A stretch of 64,000 nucleotides of DNA from CAZQQU01 sp964595625 (GCA_964595625.1 CAZQQU010000001.1:368450-432449); one strand, 5' to 3'. Positions 27,070 through 35,537 are shown, counted from the first letter of the stretch. Program-made: numbers and translations. Notes: generated by a model from the sequence alone, not told the origin.

Positions 27070-27077
27070 TATATTTG
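27070..27077 (+). promoter_or_regulatory. Candidate -7 promoter box of 27115 gene
   Basis: TATATTTG, a perfect TAnnTTTG match 37 bases before the start codon. No TTTG at the usual -33 distance; an inverted repeat occupies that area. Confidence 0.45.
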
Positions 27078-27114
27078 GATAAAAGTTTATTTATAACAAA
27101 AAAATAATTGTCTT

Positions 27115-27528
27115 ATGAAAAAATTATGTTTACTTACTGTGCTGATAATTTTTGGTAGTTTAACTAGCCAAGCACAGAAAAACGAGACGGTCGTCAAAGA
27201 GACGGTAACAGAAAAAGTTACAGTTAAGGATAATGAATCAGTTAAAACTCTGGTCAAAAGCGATGTAAAAGAAGTAGTTTCTGAGTTAGAATTAGAGGGT
27301 ACTAATCAACGCGAACAAAGTTCTTCAGAGGTAGTTATTGATGATCGAAGTGCTGTCAAAACAGCCCTAAAAGTAGCTGAAAATGAAGAAAATAAAGCGG
27401 CCCTTTCCGAACTACAAAACCAAGAAGCAGTAGAAAAAACAAAAGCTGCTAACGAAGAACAATTACAAAACGAACCTGATACAGATAGAAAAAAAGCAGC
27501 TGCTAGTAGTGCTTCAAAAATGGAGTAA
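27115..27528 (+). CDS. Small secreted charged protein of unknown function
   Basis: A 137-residue exported protein: signal peptide MKKLCLLTVLIIFGSLTSQAQ, then a low-complexity chain rich in Glu, Lys, Val and Ala. The first part has an alternating Val/Thr/Glu/Lys pattern (ETVVKETVTEKVTVKD) that could form a single amphipathic strand or helix. The second part (TALKVAENEENKAALSELQNQEAVEKTKAANEEQLQ) looks helical and possibly coiled-coil. No known domain is recognised. It stands alone, with a good -7 box upstream and a strong terminator downstream, so it is expressed as a single unit. Confidence 0.72.
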   Translation: MKKLCLLTVLIIFGSLTSQAQKNETVVKETVTEKVTVKDNESVKTLVKSDVKEVVSELELEGTNQREQSSSEVVIDDRSAVKTALKVAENEENKAALSELQNQEAVEKTKAANEEQLQNEPDTDRKKAAASSASKME

Positions 27529-27550
27529 TTTTATTGATCAATAAACCATT

Positions 27551-27581
27551 AAATCCGCTTTTATAAAGCGGATTTTTTTTT
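27551..27581 (+). terminator. Rho-independent terminator
   Basis: An 11-bp perfect stem (AAATCCGCTTT / AAAGCGGATTT) with loop TAT and a run of T, 22 bases after the stop of the small secreted protein gene. Confidence 0.9.
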
Positions 27582-27599
27582 GCAGAGAAACAGAAAAAC

Positions 27600-27629
27600 T
27601 TGGGGGTAATTTTTTTGGTAGTATCTTTG
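27600..27629 (+). promoter_or_regulatory. Promoter of ChaN-like gene
   Basis: TTG (27600-27602), a 19-base spacer and TATCTTTG (27622-27629), 18 bases before the start codon. Confidence 0.65.
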
Positions 27630-27647
27630 GAGGTATAAATTCAAGTC

Positions 27648-28502
27648 ATGAAATTTGTTATAAGCCTTTTATTGTTACTTATTACCACTTCGGAAGTCTA
27701 TACCCAAGACAAAAAACCGTATCAAATATACAACATAAAAGGCCGTCAGACGAGTTATAAAAAAATGCTTAAAGCTGCTCAAAAAGCGGATATTGTATTC
27801 TTTGGAGAACAGCATAACAGCGCCATCGCCCATTGGTTGCAGTTAGAATTAACCACCGATTTATACTCCAAAAGACCCTTGATTTTAGGAGCTGAAATGT
27901 TTGAAAGAGACAATCAATCGGCCATCAATCAATATGTATCGAAAGAAATTAACCAAAAGCAATTAGATACTCTAGCTCGTTTGTGGTCTAATTACAAAAC
28001 CGATTACAAACCCCTACTCGACTTTGCTCGGGAAAAGCAACTCGATTTTGTCGCCACAAACATTCCTCGTAAGTATGCCAATATGGTATTTAAACAAGGA
28101 CTGACGGCATTAGACCAACTCTCTGAAGAGGAGTATAATTGGATCGTTCCACTCCCCTTTCCTTTTGATCCCAACCTGCCCACCTACCAAAAGATTCTCA
28201 CCATGATGGGAGATCATGGTACTCCGGAATTGGTTTTGGCACAAGCTATAAAAGATGCCACTATGGCCTATTCTATCGAACAAAATTTACGCTCCGGTCA
28301 TCTTTTTTTACATTATAACGGAGCCTACCACAGCGATTTTTTTGAGGGTATTGTTTGGTGTCTTAAACGCACCCAACCCCAACTAAAATATCTGGTTATT
28401 TCGACCGTTACTCAAAAAGATATCGGCAGTTTAGAAGCCGAACATTTAGGAAAAGCAGATTTTATAATTGTAGTCGATGAAAAAGTTACTAAAACTTACT
28501 AA
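27648..28502 (+). CDS. ChaN-like haem-binding family protein
   Basis: A 284-residue exported protein with a signal peptide ending near EVYTQ. It belongs to the ChaN/haem-binding uptake family (PF04187 type): ADIVFFGEQHNSAIAHWLQLEL is the family's opening motif, with a conserved Glu-Gln-His. Later come ILGAEMFERDNQSAINQYV, RLWSNYKTDYKPLLDFARE and NGAYHSDFFEGIVW. Characterised members bind haem or act as metallo-hydrolases related to the TIKI fold, so the role here may be haem handling but is not certain. Its 3' end overlaps the DUF4159 gene by 26 bases. Confidence 0.88.
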   Translation: MKFVISLLLLLITTSEVYTQDKKPYQIYNIKGRQTSYKKMLKAAQKADIVFFGEQHNSAIAHWLQLELTTDLYSKRPLILGAEMFERDNQSAINQYVSKEINQKQLDTLARLWSNYKTDYKPLLDFAREKQLDFVATNIPRKYANMVFKQGLTALDQLSEEEYNWIVPLPFPFDPNLPTYQKILTMMGDHGTPELVLAQAIKDATMAYSIEQNLRSGHLFLHYNGAYHSDFFEGIVWCLKRTQPQLKYLVISTVTQKDIGSLEAEHLGKADFIIVVDEKVTKTY

Positions 28503-29142
28503 AATAGTACCCTTTCTTATAGTAGTGTTTTTGACTCCGCTGACTGGATGGACTCAAGAAATAGCTCTACTCAAATATGGTGGTGGTGGCGATTGGTACA
28601 GTAATCCGACTGCGCTGCCTAATTTGATTGCGTTTTGTAACCAACATATCAATACCAAAATAAATCCTAAACCCGCCACCGTTGAGGCTTCCGATGCTAC
28701 TATTTTTCAGTATCCACTACTTCACATGACCGGCCACGGCAATGTATATTTTTCGCCATCAGATGTTGAAAATTTACGAAATTACTTACTGAGTGGTGGT
28801 TTTTTACACATTGATGATAATTACGGTATGCGTCAATATTTGCTGCCTGAATTAAAAAAACTTTTTCCGGAGAAAGAATTGGAAGAATTGCCCGTAAATC
28901 ATCCCATTTTTAGTTATCATTATGCTTTTCCTAAAGGCTTACCCAAAATCCACGAGCACGACAATCTACCTCCACAAGCCTTTGCACTATTTGATGAGGG
29001 TCGGATGATTTTACTGTTTACTTATGAAGCCGATTTGGGAGATGGTTGGGAAAATCCTGAAATTCACAACAATCCTGAAGAAGTACGATTAAAAGCGTTA
29101 CAAATGGGTGCCAATATTGTAAAATACGTTTTTGAAAATTAA
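28477..29142 (+). CDS. DUF4159 domain exported protein
   Basis: A 221-residue protein with a signal peptide (MKKLLKLTKIVPFLIVVFLT). The DUF4159 hallmarks are present: IALLKYGGGGDWYSNPTALPNL, TIFQYPLLHMTGHGNVYFS, then NYLLSGGFLHIDDNYGMRQYL and HPIFSYHYAFPKGLPKIHEHD. The fold is related to class I glutamine-amidotransferase-like domains; no activity is known. In Bacteroidota these domains often accompany VWA/BatA-type genes; here it is coupled with a ChaN-like gene by a 26-base overlap (start inside the preceding frame). Confidence 0.88.
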   Translation: MKKLLKLTKIVPFLIVVFLTPLTGWTQEIALLKYGGGGDWYSNPTALPNLIAFCNQHINTKINPKPATVEASDATIFQYPLLHMTGHGNVYFSPSDVENLRNYLLSGGFLHIDDNYGMRQYLLPELKKLFPEKELEELPVNHPIFSYHYAFPKGLPKIHEHDNLPPQAFALFDEGRMILLFTYEADLGDGWENPEIHNNPEEVRLKALQMGANIVKYVFEN

Positions 29143-29152
29143 TTTTTAAGTT

Positions 29153-30319
29153 TTGAATAAAGATATATTACTTACTGAAAGTCAAAACTTTATAAACACT
29201 CATTTAAATCAAAACATTACCACCACTGTCTTGCGGGGTAGTCCTTTTAAAAACATACGAATACAAGAACTTGCTGATCAAATTGTAGCCAAAAAAAAAT
29301 GTGAATCCAAACTTCCCACTTGGTTTAATACCCCAGCAATATATTATCCTCCCCCACTTTCAATAGAACAAGCTTCTTCCGAAATCACCGCCGCCTACAA
29401 AGCTTCGTTGGTTGCTCCAGGCACCTTAGCTGACTTAACGGGCGGTATGGGTGTCGATAGCTATTTTTTTGCAAAAAAAAATATAGACACCTCCTATTTT
29501 GAAATTCAAAAGGAAGTTTTTGAAATTGCACAACACAACTTCAAAGTACTAGGGGTACCTGTAAAATGCTATCACGCAGATGGAATTAACACCATTCAAT
29601 CCGATTTTTACGATACAATTTATCTCGACCCCTCCCGAAGAAATACCCGTAAAGGCAAAGTTTTTCTATTACAAGATGCTCAACCCGATGTGATTGCTCA
29701 TCAAAATTATCTCCTAGAACGCTGCCAAACGCTTTTAATCAAAGTAGCTCCTTTGCTAGATATTTCAGCTATCATCCAACAATTACCCGGAATCCATCGA
29801 ATTCATATACTGGCTGTTCACAACGAAGTAAAAGAGCTGTTATTGGAATTTAACCAACAAGCTACTGAAGACCTCCAAATCAAAACCGTTAATTTCAAAT
29901 CCCAACAAACAGAGAGCTTTGATTTCTTTTGGGGACAACCCAGTACAGCTACCTATGCCTTACCCAAAAACTATCTCTACGAACCCCATGCTGCACTGAT
30001 GAAAAGTGGCGGTTTTAATCAGATCTCGGCTCATTTTAAGATAAACAAGTTACACCCAAATAGTCATTTATACACATCGGATCAACTAATTGCCTTTCCG
30101 GGTAGGATTTTTAATATCCAACAAGTGGTATCCTATCACAAAAAAGAAATGAAATCCCTACAAGGGAGTAACGCCCATGTCACCGTTCGCAACTTTCCAC
30201 TTTCAGTAGATGCAATAAAAAAACAGTGGAAAATAAAAGACGGTGGGGATTTGTATTATTTTTTTACCACTTTAGCCAACCAGCAAAAAGCAGTTTTGAT
30301 TTGTAAAAAAATGAATTGA
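29153..30319 (+). CDS. THUMP-like SAM-dependent methyltransferase
   Basis: A 388-residue class I methyltransferase of the Bacteroidota type, with an N-terminal helical region (1-95), the SAM-binding core and a C-terminal THUMP-like domain. SAM loop: LADLTGGMGVDSYFFA. Acidic strand: SYFEIQKEVFEIAQHNF. Catalytic-site-like motif: IYLDPSRRNTRKGKVF, reminiscent of the DPP(Y/R) motif of RNA/DNA base methyltransferases. It likely acts on tRNA or rRNA; the substrate is not determined. The start appears to be TTG at 29153, which gives MNKDILLTESQNF. It lies 10 bases after the DUF4159 gene and is probably co-transcribed. Confidence 0.87.
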   Translation: MNKDILLTESQNFINTHLNQNITTTVLRGSPFKNIRIQELADQIVAKKKCESKLPTWFNTPAIYYPPPLSIEQASSEITAAYKASLVAPGTLADLTGGMGVDSYFFAKKNIDTSYFEIQKEVFEIAQHNFKVLGVPVKCYHADGINTIQSDFYDTIYLDPSRRNTRKGKVFLLQDAQPDVIAHQNYLLERCQTLLIKVAPLLDISAIIQQLPGIHRIHILAVHNEVKELLLEFNQQATEDLQIKTVNFKSQQTESFDFFWGQPSTATYALPKNYLYEPHAALMKSGGFNQISAHFKINKLHPNSHLYTSDQLIAFPGRIFNIQQVVSYHKKEMKSLQGSNAHVTVRNFPLSVDAIKKQWKIKDGGDLYYFFTTLANQQKAVLICKKMN

Positions 30320-30391
30320 CGGGGCTATAATTACTGACTGTATAAAAAAAGTATCCGCAGCTAAAACCTCCTGAAATTCCTAAATAATCAT

Positions 30392-30420
30392 TTTGAAAAA
30401 ACAAAAATAGGGTATCTTTG
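30392..30420 (+). promoter_or_regulatory. Promoter of CCA-adding enzyme gene
   Basis: TTTG (30392-30395), a 17-base spacer and TATCTTTG (30413-30420). Only 4 bases separate the -7 box from the first ATG, so the mRNA may be leaderless. Confidence 0.55.
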
Positions 30421-30424
30421 CCCT

Positions 30425-31840
30425 ATGAATATGGAACAGGCCTTATCACACGAAATTTTCACCCTAGTACATCAAGTTGCCACCGAATTGGAGATGGAAA
30501 CCTACGTGATTGGAGGTTACGTACGCGACTATTTGTTACAAAGGAATTATCAAAAGGACATTGACTTTGTGGTGGTGGGTGACGGTATTTTATTAGCGAA
30601 TAAAGTTGCCGAACGAATTTCGGAAAAACCACAAGTTTCTGTATTTAAAAACTTTGGTACGGCCATGTTTCGAATGGATGCTTTAGAAATTGAGTTTGTA
30701 GGAGCCCGGAAAGAATCCTACCAGTGGAACAGTCGAAAACCCACAGTAAAAAGCGGCAGTTTAAAAGACGACCAAAATCGTCGGGATTTTACCATCAATG
30801 CTTTGGCTATTAGCTTAAACAAAGATAATTACGGTGCGTTAATAGACCCGTTTAACGGTCTGAAAGATTTAGAACAGAAAATCATTCGCACCCCTTTAAA
30901 TCCGGATATTACCTATTCAGACGATCCGTTGCGGATGTTGCGGGCCATACGATTTGCTTCCCAATTGGACTTTACTATTGAAGAGCAATCCTTGAAGGCC
31001 ATCAGCGCTCAAGCCAATCGCATTAAAATCATTTCTCCCGAGCGTATTTCGGAGGAGTTACATAAAATCATGATGACCCCGCGGCCTTCCGTAGGTTTTA
31101 GTTTGTTACAACAAACCGAGTTACTACCCTTCATACTTCCTGAATTATCTCAATTACAAGGAATCGAAGAAATTGAGGGACAGCGGCACAAAGATAACTT
31201 TTGGCATACCTTAGAAGTCGTAGATAATATTGCTAAACATACTTCCAATTTGTGGCTTCGCTGGGCAGCGCTGTTGCACGATATTGGTAAGGCGCCCACC
31301 AAACGCTACGACCCGAAACTGGGATGGACCTTTCATGGACACGAATATATAGGTTCCAAAATGGTGTATAAACTTTTTAAAAGACTCCGCTTACCCCTAA
31401 ATGAAAAACTGAAATACGTTCAAAAGTTAGTCGCTATGAGTTCCCGGCCGATAGCCATTACGGGAGATGTTACTGACAGTGCCGTACGACGTTTGGTTTT
31501 TGATGCCGGGGAGGATTTGGAAGATTTAATGACTTTATGCCGTGCGGATATTACCACCAAAAACCCGAAACGATTTAAAAAATATCATCAGAATTTTGAA
31601 AAGGTCAGCCAAAAAATTGTGGAAGTGGAAGAACGGGATCATATTCGCAATTTCCAGCCACCCATTAGTGGGGAAGAAATTATGGAAACCTTTAATCTGA
31701 AACCTTGTCGGGAAGTAGGTCTGATAAAAGATGCTATCAAAGAAGCCATTTTAGAGGGGGAAATTTCCAACCAATATGAAGCTGCCCGAACTTATATGTT
31801 TGAAAAAGCTAAATCGCTGGGCCTCCATCCTACCGCTTAA
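30425..31840 (+). CDS. CCA tRNA nucleotidyltransferase with HD domain
   Basis: Adds or repairs the 3'-CCA of tRNAs; 471 residues. The polymerase head has YVIGGYVRDYLL and the catalytic DxD in QKDIDFVVVGDG, then the family segment DDQNRRDFTINALAISL and the nucleotide-selecting motif PDITYSDDPLRMLRAIRFASQL. A C-terminal HD domain follows, with LHDIGKAPTKRYD, suggesting 2',3'-phosphodiesterase/phosphatase-type activity. Neither tRNA in this window encodes its own CCA, so an enzyme of this kind is needed. A second in-frame ATG at 30431 could be the true start. The 3' end overlaps the convergent TPR gene by 4 bases. Confidence 0.95.
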   Translation: MNMEQALSHEIFTLVHQVATELEMETYVIGGYVRDYLLQRNYQKDIDFVVVGDGILLANKVAERISEKPQVSVFKNFGTAMFRMDALEIEFVGARKESYQWNSRKPTVKSGSLKDDQNRRDFTINALAISLNKDNYGALIDPFNGLKDLEQKIIRTPLNPDITYSDDPLRMLRAIRFASQLDFTIEEQSLKAISAQANRIKIISPERISEELHKIMMTPRPSVGFSLLQQTELLPFILPELSQLQGIEEIEGQRHKDNFWHTLEVVDNIAKHTSNLWLRWAALLHDIGKAPTKRYDPKLGWTFHGHEYIGSKMVYKLFKRLRLPLNEKLKYVQKLVAMSSRPIAITGDVTDSAVRRLVFDAGEDLEDLMTLCRADITTKNPKRFKKYHQNFEKVSQKIVEVEERDHIRNFQPPISGEEIMETFNLKPCREVGLIKDAIKEAILEGEISNQYEAARTYMFEKAKSLGLHPTA

Positions 31841-32868
31841 TCCGTTAAAAACCATTGGGAAAAGGCTTCCAATTTTTCTGGATTTTCGTCCAACCACTCC
31901 TTAGCCTGTGGATTAACCCCTTGGGAAATAAACATACAATACGCCTCGATATGTTCGGTTTTGGCAATTTCATAAAATAGAGGGATATAAAAATCCCACC
32001 AAATCGAAGTTTCATCGGTCTCCTCTCTTTTTTCACCCATCTCTCCTAAAATTTTAAAAGTACTACGGGTCATTTCTACAAACAATTCTTCGTCGGTTTT
32101 ACCTAAATTTTTCTCCATTTGTAAGTTAACCTCCAGCAAGGAAATCATCATTTCGGCGGTTGAAAATTCTTTATTTACCTCGGGATTGAAGTTGATATTT
32201 ATGACTTGAGGATCGTTTTCATTCACAGCGACTGAGCTTTTACTTAATGCGTCCAAAAGCAGATAGGCTTCCGCACTTCGATCTGAAAAAGGTTCGAGAA
32301 ACAAAAAGAAATGAAGAGCCAAACAAGTTTGCACTCTATTTTGGTGAAGATCATGGATATAAGCCAATAATAAATGACTGGAAGAATGTTCAGGAGCAAT
32401 AATAATTGAATTGATTACCGACTCTTCGGCTTCTTTTAAAAGACCTTGCGTATAGTAAGTATAAGCCAAATTGTAATACAACATATTATCTTCGGGAAAG
32501 AGTTCCAACATAGTTAAATAAAAGTGGATTGATTCTTGGGGTTTTCCCATCAAATCCAACGAATTTCCCTTAATCAAAATAGCCGAGGTAATTATATAAT
32601 CTTCTTGTGACAATCTCATCACTTTCTCAGCATACTCAATAGCGGTTTGATAATTCTCGAGGTAGTAATTTAACAACCCAATTTCATAGAGCAAAATATC
32701 ATTGTCTGGGAGTTGATGCTCTACTTCTAAATAGATTTCTAAGGCTTGTTCATAAAGACCCTGTTCGGCATAAGCAACTCCTTGCTCTAATAAATCATCA
32801 ATTTCCGTTTGGGCATTTGTAGGTAACCCTACCCATACCAATATCCATACGATCAACCATTTTTTCAT
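31837..32868 (-). CDS. Exported tetratricopeptide-repeat protein
   Basis: A 343-residue protein with a signal peptide (MKKWLIVWILVWVGLPTNAQ) followed by five or so TPR units between residues 25 and 200. The clearest are AYAEQGLYEQALEIYLEVEHQLP, GLLNYYLENYQTAIEYAEKVM, GNSLDLMGKPQESIHFYLTMLELFPED and AYTYYTQGLLKEAEESVINSIIIAPE. The C-terminal 140 residues are helical without clear repeats. It is a periplasmic protein-protein scaffold by family; the partner is unknown. It follows the ATP-cone/nuclease gene on the same strand by 41 bases. Confidence 0.85.
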   Translation of the reverse strand: MKKWLIVWILVWVGLPTNAQTEIDDLLEQGVAYAEQGLYEQALEIYLEVEHQLPDNDILLYEIGLLNYYLENYQTAIEYAEKVMRLSQEDYIITSAILIKGNSLDLMGKPQESIHFYLTMLELFPEDNMLYYNLAYTYYTQGLLKEAEESVINSIIIAPEHSSSHLLLAYIHDLHQNRVQTCLALHFFLFLEPFSDRSAEAYLLLDALSKSSVAVNENDPQVININFNPEVNKEFSTAEMMISLLEVNLQMEKNLGKTDEELFVEMTRSTFKILGEMGEKREETDETSIWWDFYIPLFYEIAKTEHIEAYCMFISQGVNPQAKEWLDENPEKLEAFSQWFLTD

Positions 32869-32909
32869 ATCTAAAAAACTTTACTTATTTATTTTTCTAA
32901 ATCACTTGA

Positions 32910-33764
32910 TTAATGGGATACTTGGCTGGTTATACCCACCAATTCCTGAGCTTCAAGTAATATTTCTTCTTCTATAGCGGGTGACACTTGCAGTAATTCA
33001 AAAACCTTGCGATTATCAATCAATTCTTTTACCAACACAATTCCAGACTTTAATAGTTGTTGGGTCTGGTGGGCTGTCAAGCTAGTGAGGCAAGTAATAG
33101 GATATAATGCAATACGGTCCACTCGTTCTTTAATACTATTCCCGGGTGGATAATTCCATGCCATCAAATTAATTCCGTAGTATTCAGAAAACTCGATGGC
33201 ATCAGAAGAAAAATGCGCATTCGTAAAAATCCAGGGATGGGTGGGTTGCATTTTTTTTCCAAAAAACTCAAAAGCTATATCTTTAAGATCATTAAATCTC
33301 GATAAAAAGTACATGGGGGTTGTGACTGGGGTTTTGGCATTGGAGTCGTTTTTGAATTTACATTCGCCCAGGTGTAATTCGTTATCATTTACAGCAACTA
33401 CATCGATTTCATGGCTTACTGCATGACCTTGCAAAGTTACTCCTTGTAGGGTTTGACAATTTTTTTGATTAAAAAGTCGGGCTATCCATGCTTCAAAATA
33501 GTAGCCCTCGGGTCCTAAATCTCGGAGTGCTTTTTTTAAGTTATATCGAGCTGCATACGATTTTCGAATGGAACGTAATTCATCAAAAGCAATTTGATAA
33601 ATTTCTCGGGTGGTCATCCCCGAAACCAACCGGTGTATAACTTTTTTAAATACGGCTTCCACCTCGTTTTCACTAGCTCCTGATTTGGCTAATGAATTTT
33701 TTAGAATTTGAGGTTCAAAAGGAACCAGTTCCCCCGTATACTTCTCAATTAAAAGGGTAGGCAT
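32910..33764 (-). CDS. ATP-cone domain fused to PD-(D/E)XK restriction-like endonuclease
   Basis: A 284-residue fusion. Residues 1-85 resemble an ATP-cone, the nucleotide-binding regulatory module of ribonucleotide reductase and NrdR: VPFEPQILKNSLAKSGASENEV, then GMTTREIYQIAFDEL and ARYNLKKAL. Residues 88-225 look like an Mrr-type nuclease core. Glu91 lies in the first helix, then HEIDVV with Asp121, and GECKFKN with Glu134 and Lys136, giving the order D-X12-E-X-K. The last 60 residues (LTAHQTQQLLKSGIVLVKELID... VSPAIEEEILLEAQELVG) look like a helix-hairpin-helix DNA-binding element. No methyltransferase is adjacent, so it is not a standard restriction system. Nuclease control by nucleotide binding is inference. 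Confidence 0.83.
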   Translation of the reverse strand: MPTLLIEKYTGELVPFEPQILKNSLAKSGASENEVEAVFKKVIHRLVSGMTTREIYQIAFDELRSIRKSYAARYNLKKALRDLGPEGYYFEAWIARLFNQKNCQTLQGVTLQGHAVSHEIDVVAVNDNELHLGECKFKNDSNAKTPVTTPMYFLSRFNDLKDIAFEFFGKKMQPTHPWIFTNAHFSSDAIEFSEYYGINLMAWNYPPGNSIKERVDRIALYPITCLTSLTAHQTQQLLKSGIVLVKELIDNRKVFELLQVSPAIEEEILLEAQELVGITSQVSH

Positions 33765-33799
33765 TATAAAAAAATTTCTTTAAAATTCTTAAAAATAAC

Positions 33800-33826
33800 A
33801 AAAGCTACCCATACAGGTAGCTTTTT
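33800..33826 (-). terminator. Terminator downstream of aquaporin gene
   Basis: A perfect 10-bp stem (AAAAGCTACC / GGTAGCTTTT) with a 6-base loop between the aquaporin stop and the next minus-strand gene. Confidence 0.85.
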
Positions 33827-33846
33827 ATCGAAAAAAAATCAAAATT

Positions 33847-34560
33847 TTAGTCTTCCACAAACCATTTACGTGTGAAAGCGGCCAACAGAGCGCCGGCGAT
33901 AGGAGCTACAATAAATAACCACAATTGTTGTAAGGCAATGCCTCCTGATAATAACGCCGGTCCTAGGCTGCGAGCCGGGTTGACCGAAGTACCGGTAATG
34001 GGAATTAAAACCATATGAATTAAGGCCAAAGACAAACCAATAGCTAAGCCCGCCATGATGGGTGTTGCATTTTTGGCCGTAGTACCAAAAATAACCAGAA
34101 GAAACAAAAATGTAAATACCATTTCTCCTACAAAAGCAGCCGTTGTATTATAGGCTCCCATATATCCTGCTCCCCAACCATTACTTCCCAAAGCCCATTC
34201 GCTTAAACCACTATAGGTGCCCGATCCCGTAAACAGTAGATACAGGATTGCCGCACCGGCAATAGCACCTAAACATTGTGCAATGACATAGCCCACTAAA
34301 TCTTTACCAGGCAATTTACCTGCAACTGCCATGGCAATCGATATAGCCGGATTGATATGACAGCCCGAAATGGGTCCAATGGTATAAGCCATTACTGCCA
34401 CTGCTAAACCAAAAGCCAATGAAATTCCTAACAAGCCCAAACCACTGGGACCTTCTGTTGAAACTCCAGCAATGACAGCAGCGCCACAGCCAAATAGAAC
34501 TAATGAAAATGTACCTAAAAATTCAGCAAGATACTTTTTTGTAGATTTTTGTGCATCCAT
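33847..34560 (-). CDS. aqpZ: Aquaporin Z
   Basis: A water channel of the MIP family, 237 residues with six membrane helices. Both pore-forming NPA motifs are present: SGCHINPAIS (Asn70) and GTSVNPARSLGP (Asn194, with the selectivity arginine Arg197). His and small residues at the filter suggest water rather than glycerol selectivity. The N-terminus MDAQKSTKKYLAEFLGTFSLVLFG and the GLAIGLSLALIHMVLIPITG segment fit AqpZ. A long inverted repeat lies in its 5' region, and a terminator follows. It may be part of an osmotic response along with the mechanosensitive channel elsewhere in the window. Confidence 0.96.
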   Translation of the reverse strand: MDAQKSTKKYLAEFLGTFSLVLFGCGAAVIAGVSTEGPSGLGLLGISLAFGLAVAVMAYTIGPISGCHINPAISIAMAVAGKLPGKDLVGYVIAQCLGAIAGAAILYLLFTGSGTYSGLSEWALGSNGWGAGYMGAYNTTAAFVGEMVFTFLFLLVIFGTTAKNATPIMAGLAIGLSLALIHMVLIPITGTSVNPARSLGPALLSGGIALQQLWLFIVAPIAGALLAAFTRKWFVED

Positions 34561-34579
34561 AATTAATTGGTGTTAGTGT

Positions 34580-34657
34580 TTGTTTCTTAAAAATACGAAA
34601 TTCGTAAATAGTATTCCTTATTTCTGAAAGGAGTTATTAACACTTTTTAAGAAACAA
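34580..34657. repeat. 14-bp inverted repeat flanking a 50-base centre, between prmC and aqpZ
   Basis: TTGTTTCTTAAAAA (34580-34593) and its exact complement TTTTTAAGAAACAA (34644-34657) enclose 50 bases that contain a second perfect palindrome, TACGAA-A-TTCGTA (34594-34606), and a short stem (TCCTT / AAGGA). The region lies in the 111-base gap downstream of prmC and upstream of aqpZ on the minus strand. It could be a terminator for prmC, a structured leader of aqpZ, or an operator. Confidence 0.55.
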
Positions 34658-34671
34658 TAAATCACAAAAAG

Positions 34672-35529
34672 TCACATAGAACGACTGGCTTTTACCATAC
34701 GATCTTTACCGTAAAGGTCCTTTTTTAAGTAGTAACTAGTATAATTATATCGAGTTAACAACTCAATGAGTGGGGGGCCATAGGCTTCATTTATTTCCAA
34801 ATACAACTGCCCGCCTGATGCTAAATCGCAAATTGCTAAACGACAAATAGCATCATAAAATAATAGTGGTTGGTCTTCCGGAACAAACAAAGCGGTATGA
34901 GGTTCATAATTTAATACATTGGCTTGCATGGCTGATTTCTCAGAGGGGGTAACGTACGGAGGATTGGAAACGATAATATCAAATTTTTTATTTAAGGTAC
35001 TTACTTCCAAAACATTAACATCCAAAAACTGAATTTCAACACCATGCAGTTGGGCATTTTTTTGTGCAACTTCCAAGGCTTTTTTAGAAATATCTAGTGC
35101 ATAGACCTCAGCTTGAGGCAACTGCTTAGCGAGGGCAATAGCGATACACCCGCTTCCCGTACCGATATCTAAAATCCGGATAGTAGGCTTTTCTATTTGC
35201 TTAAGATCTTCTAATATCCACAGCACCAGTTCTTCGGTTTCTGGACGAGGAATTAAAACCTCAGGAGTTACTTGTATCGATAAGCCCATAAAATCGCTAA
35301 ACCCGATTATATATTGGATTGGCTCGTGTTGAATTAGTCTTTGTAACGCCTGATCCAAGTATTGGTGTTGTGAAGTTGTCAATAACACATCGAGATTAAA
35401 AACAAGTTCGTGTTTTTTAATAGAGAGATAAAATGCTGCCAATTCATAGAAAAAAGCTTGTGTTTCTTCGCGACCATACAAGGGAATTAACTGGTCGTAA
35501 AAATGTTGTCGGAACTCATTTAGCAGCAT
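34672..35529 (-). CDS. prmC: Peptide chain release factor N5-glutamine methyltransferase
   Basis: Methylates the glutamine of the GGQ motif in release factors; 285 residues. The N-terminal five-helix domain (1-85) has LNLDVLLTTSQHQ-like spacing and PIQYIIGFSDFMG. The catalytic domain has the SAM loop LDIGTGSGCIAIALA, the acidic ALDISKKAL, and the substrate motif NPPY (residues 189-192). IPRPETEELV is a strong PrmC signature. It is divergent from ribD with 40 bases between likely starts. Confidence 0.95.
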   Translation of the reverse strand: MLLNEFRQHFYDQLIPLYGREETQAFFYELAAFYLSIKKHELVFNLDVLLTTSQHQYLDQALQRLIQHEPIQYIIGFSDFMGLSIQVTPEVLIPRPETEELVLWILEDLKQIEKPTIRILDIGTGSGCIAIALAKQLPQAEVYALDISKKALEVAQKNAQLHGVEIQFLDVNVLEVSTLNKKFDIIVSNPPYVTPSEKSAMQANVLNYEPHTALFVPEDQPLLFYDAICRLAICDLASGGQLYLEINEAYGPPLIELLTRYNYTSYYLKKDLYGKDRMVKASRSM

Positions 35530-35537
35530 AAAATGGT

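Noticed and set aside
32910..33764. Type II or IV restriction system
   Set aside because: No methyltransferase, specificity subunit or defence neighbours; the ATP-cone suggests another role.
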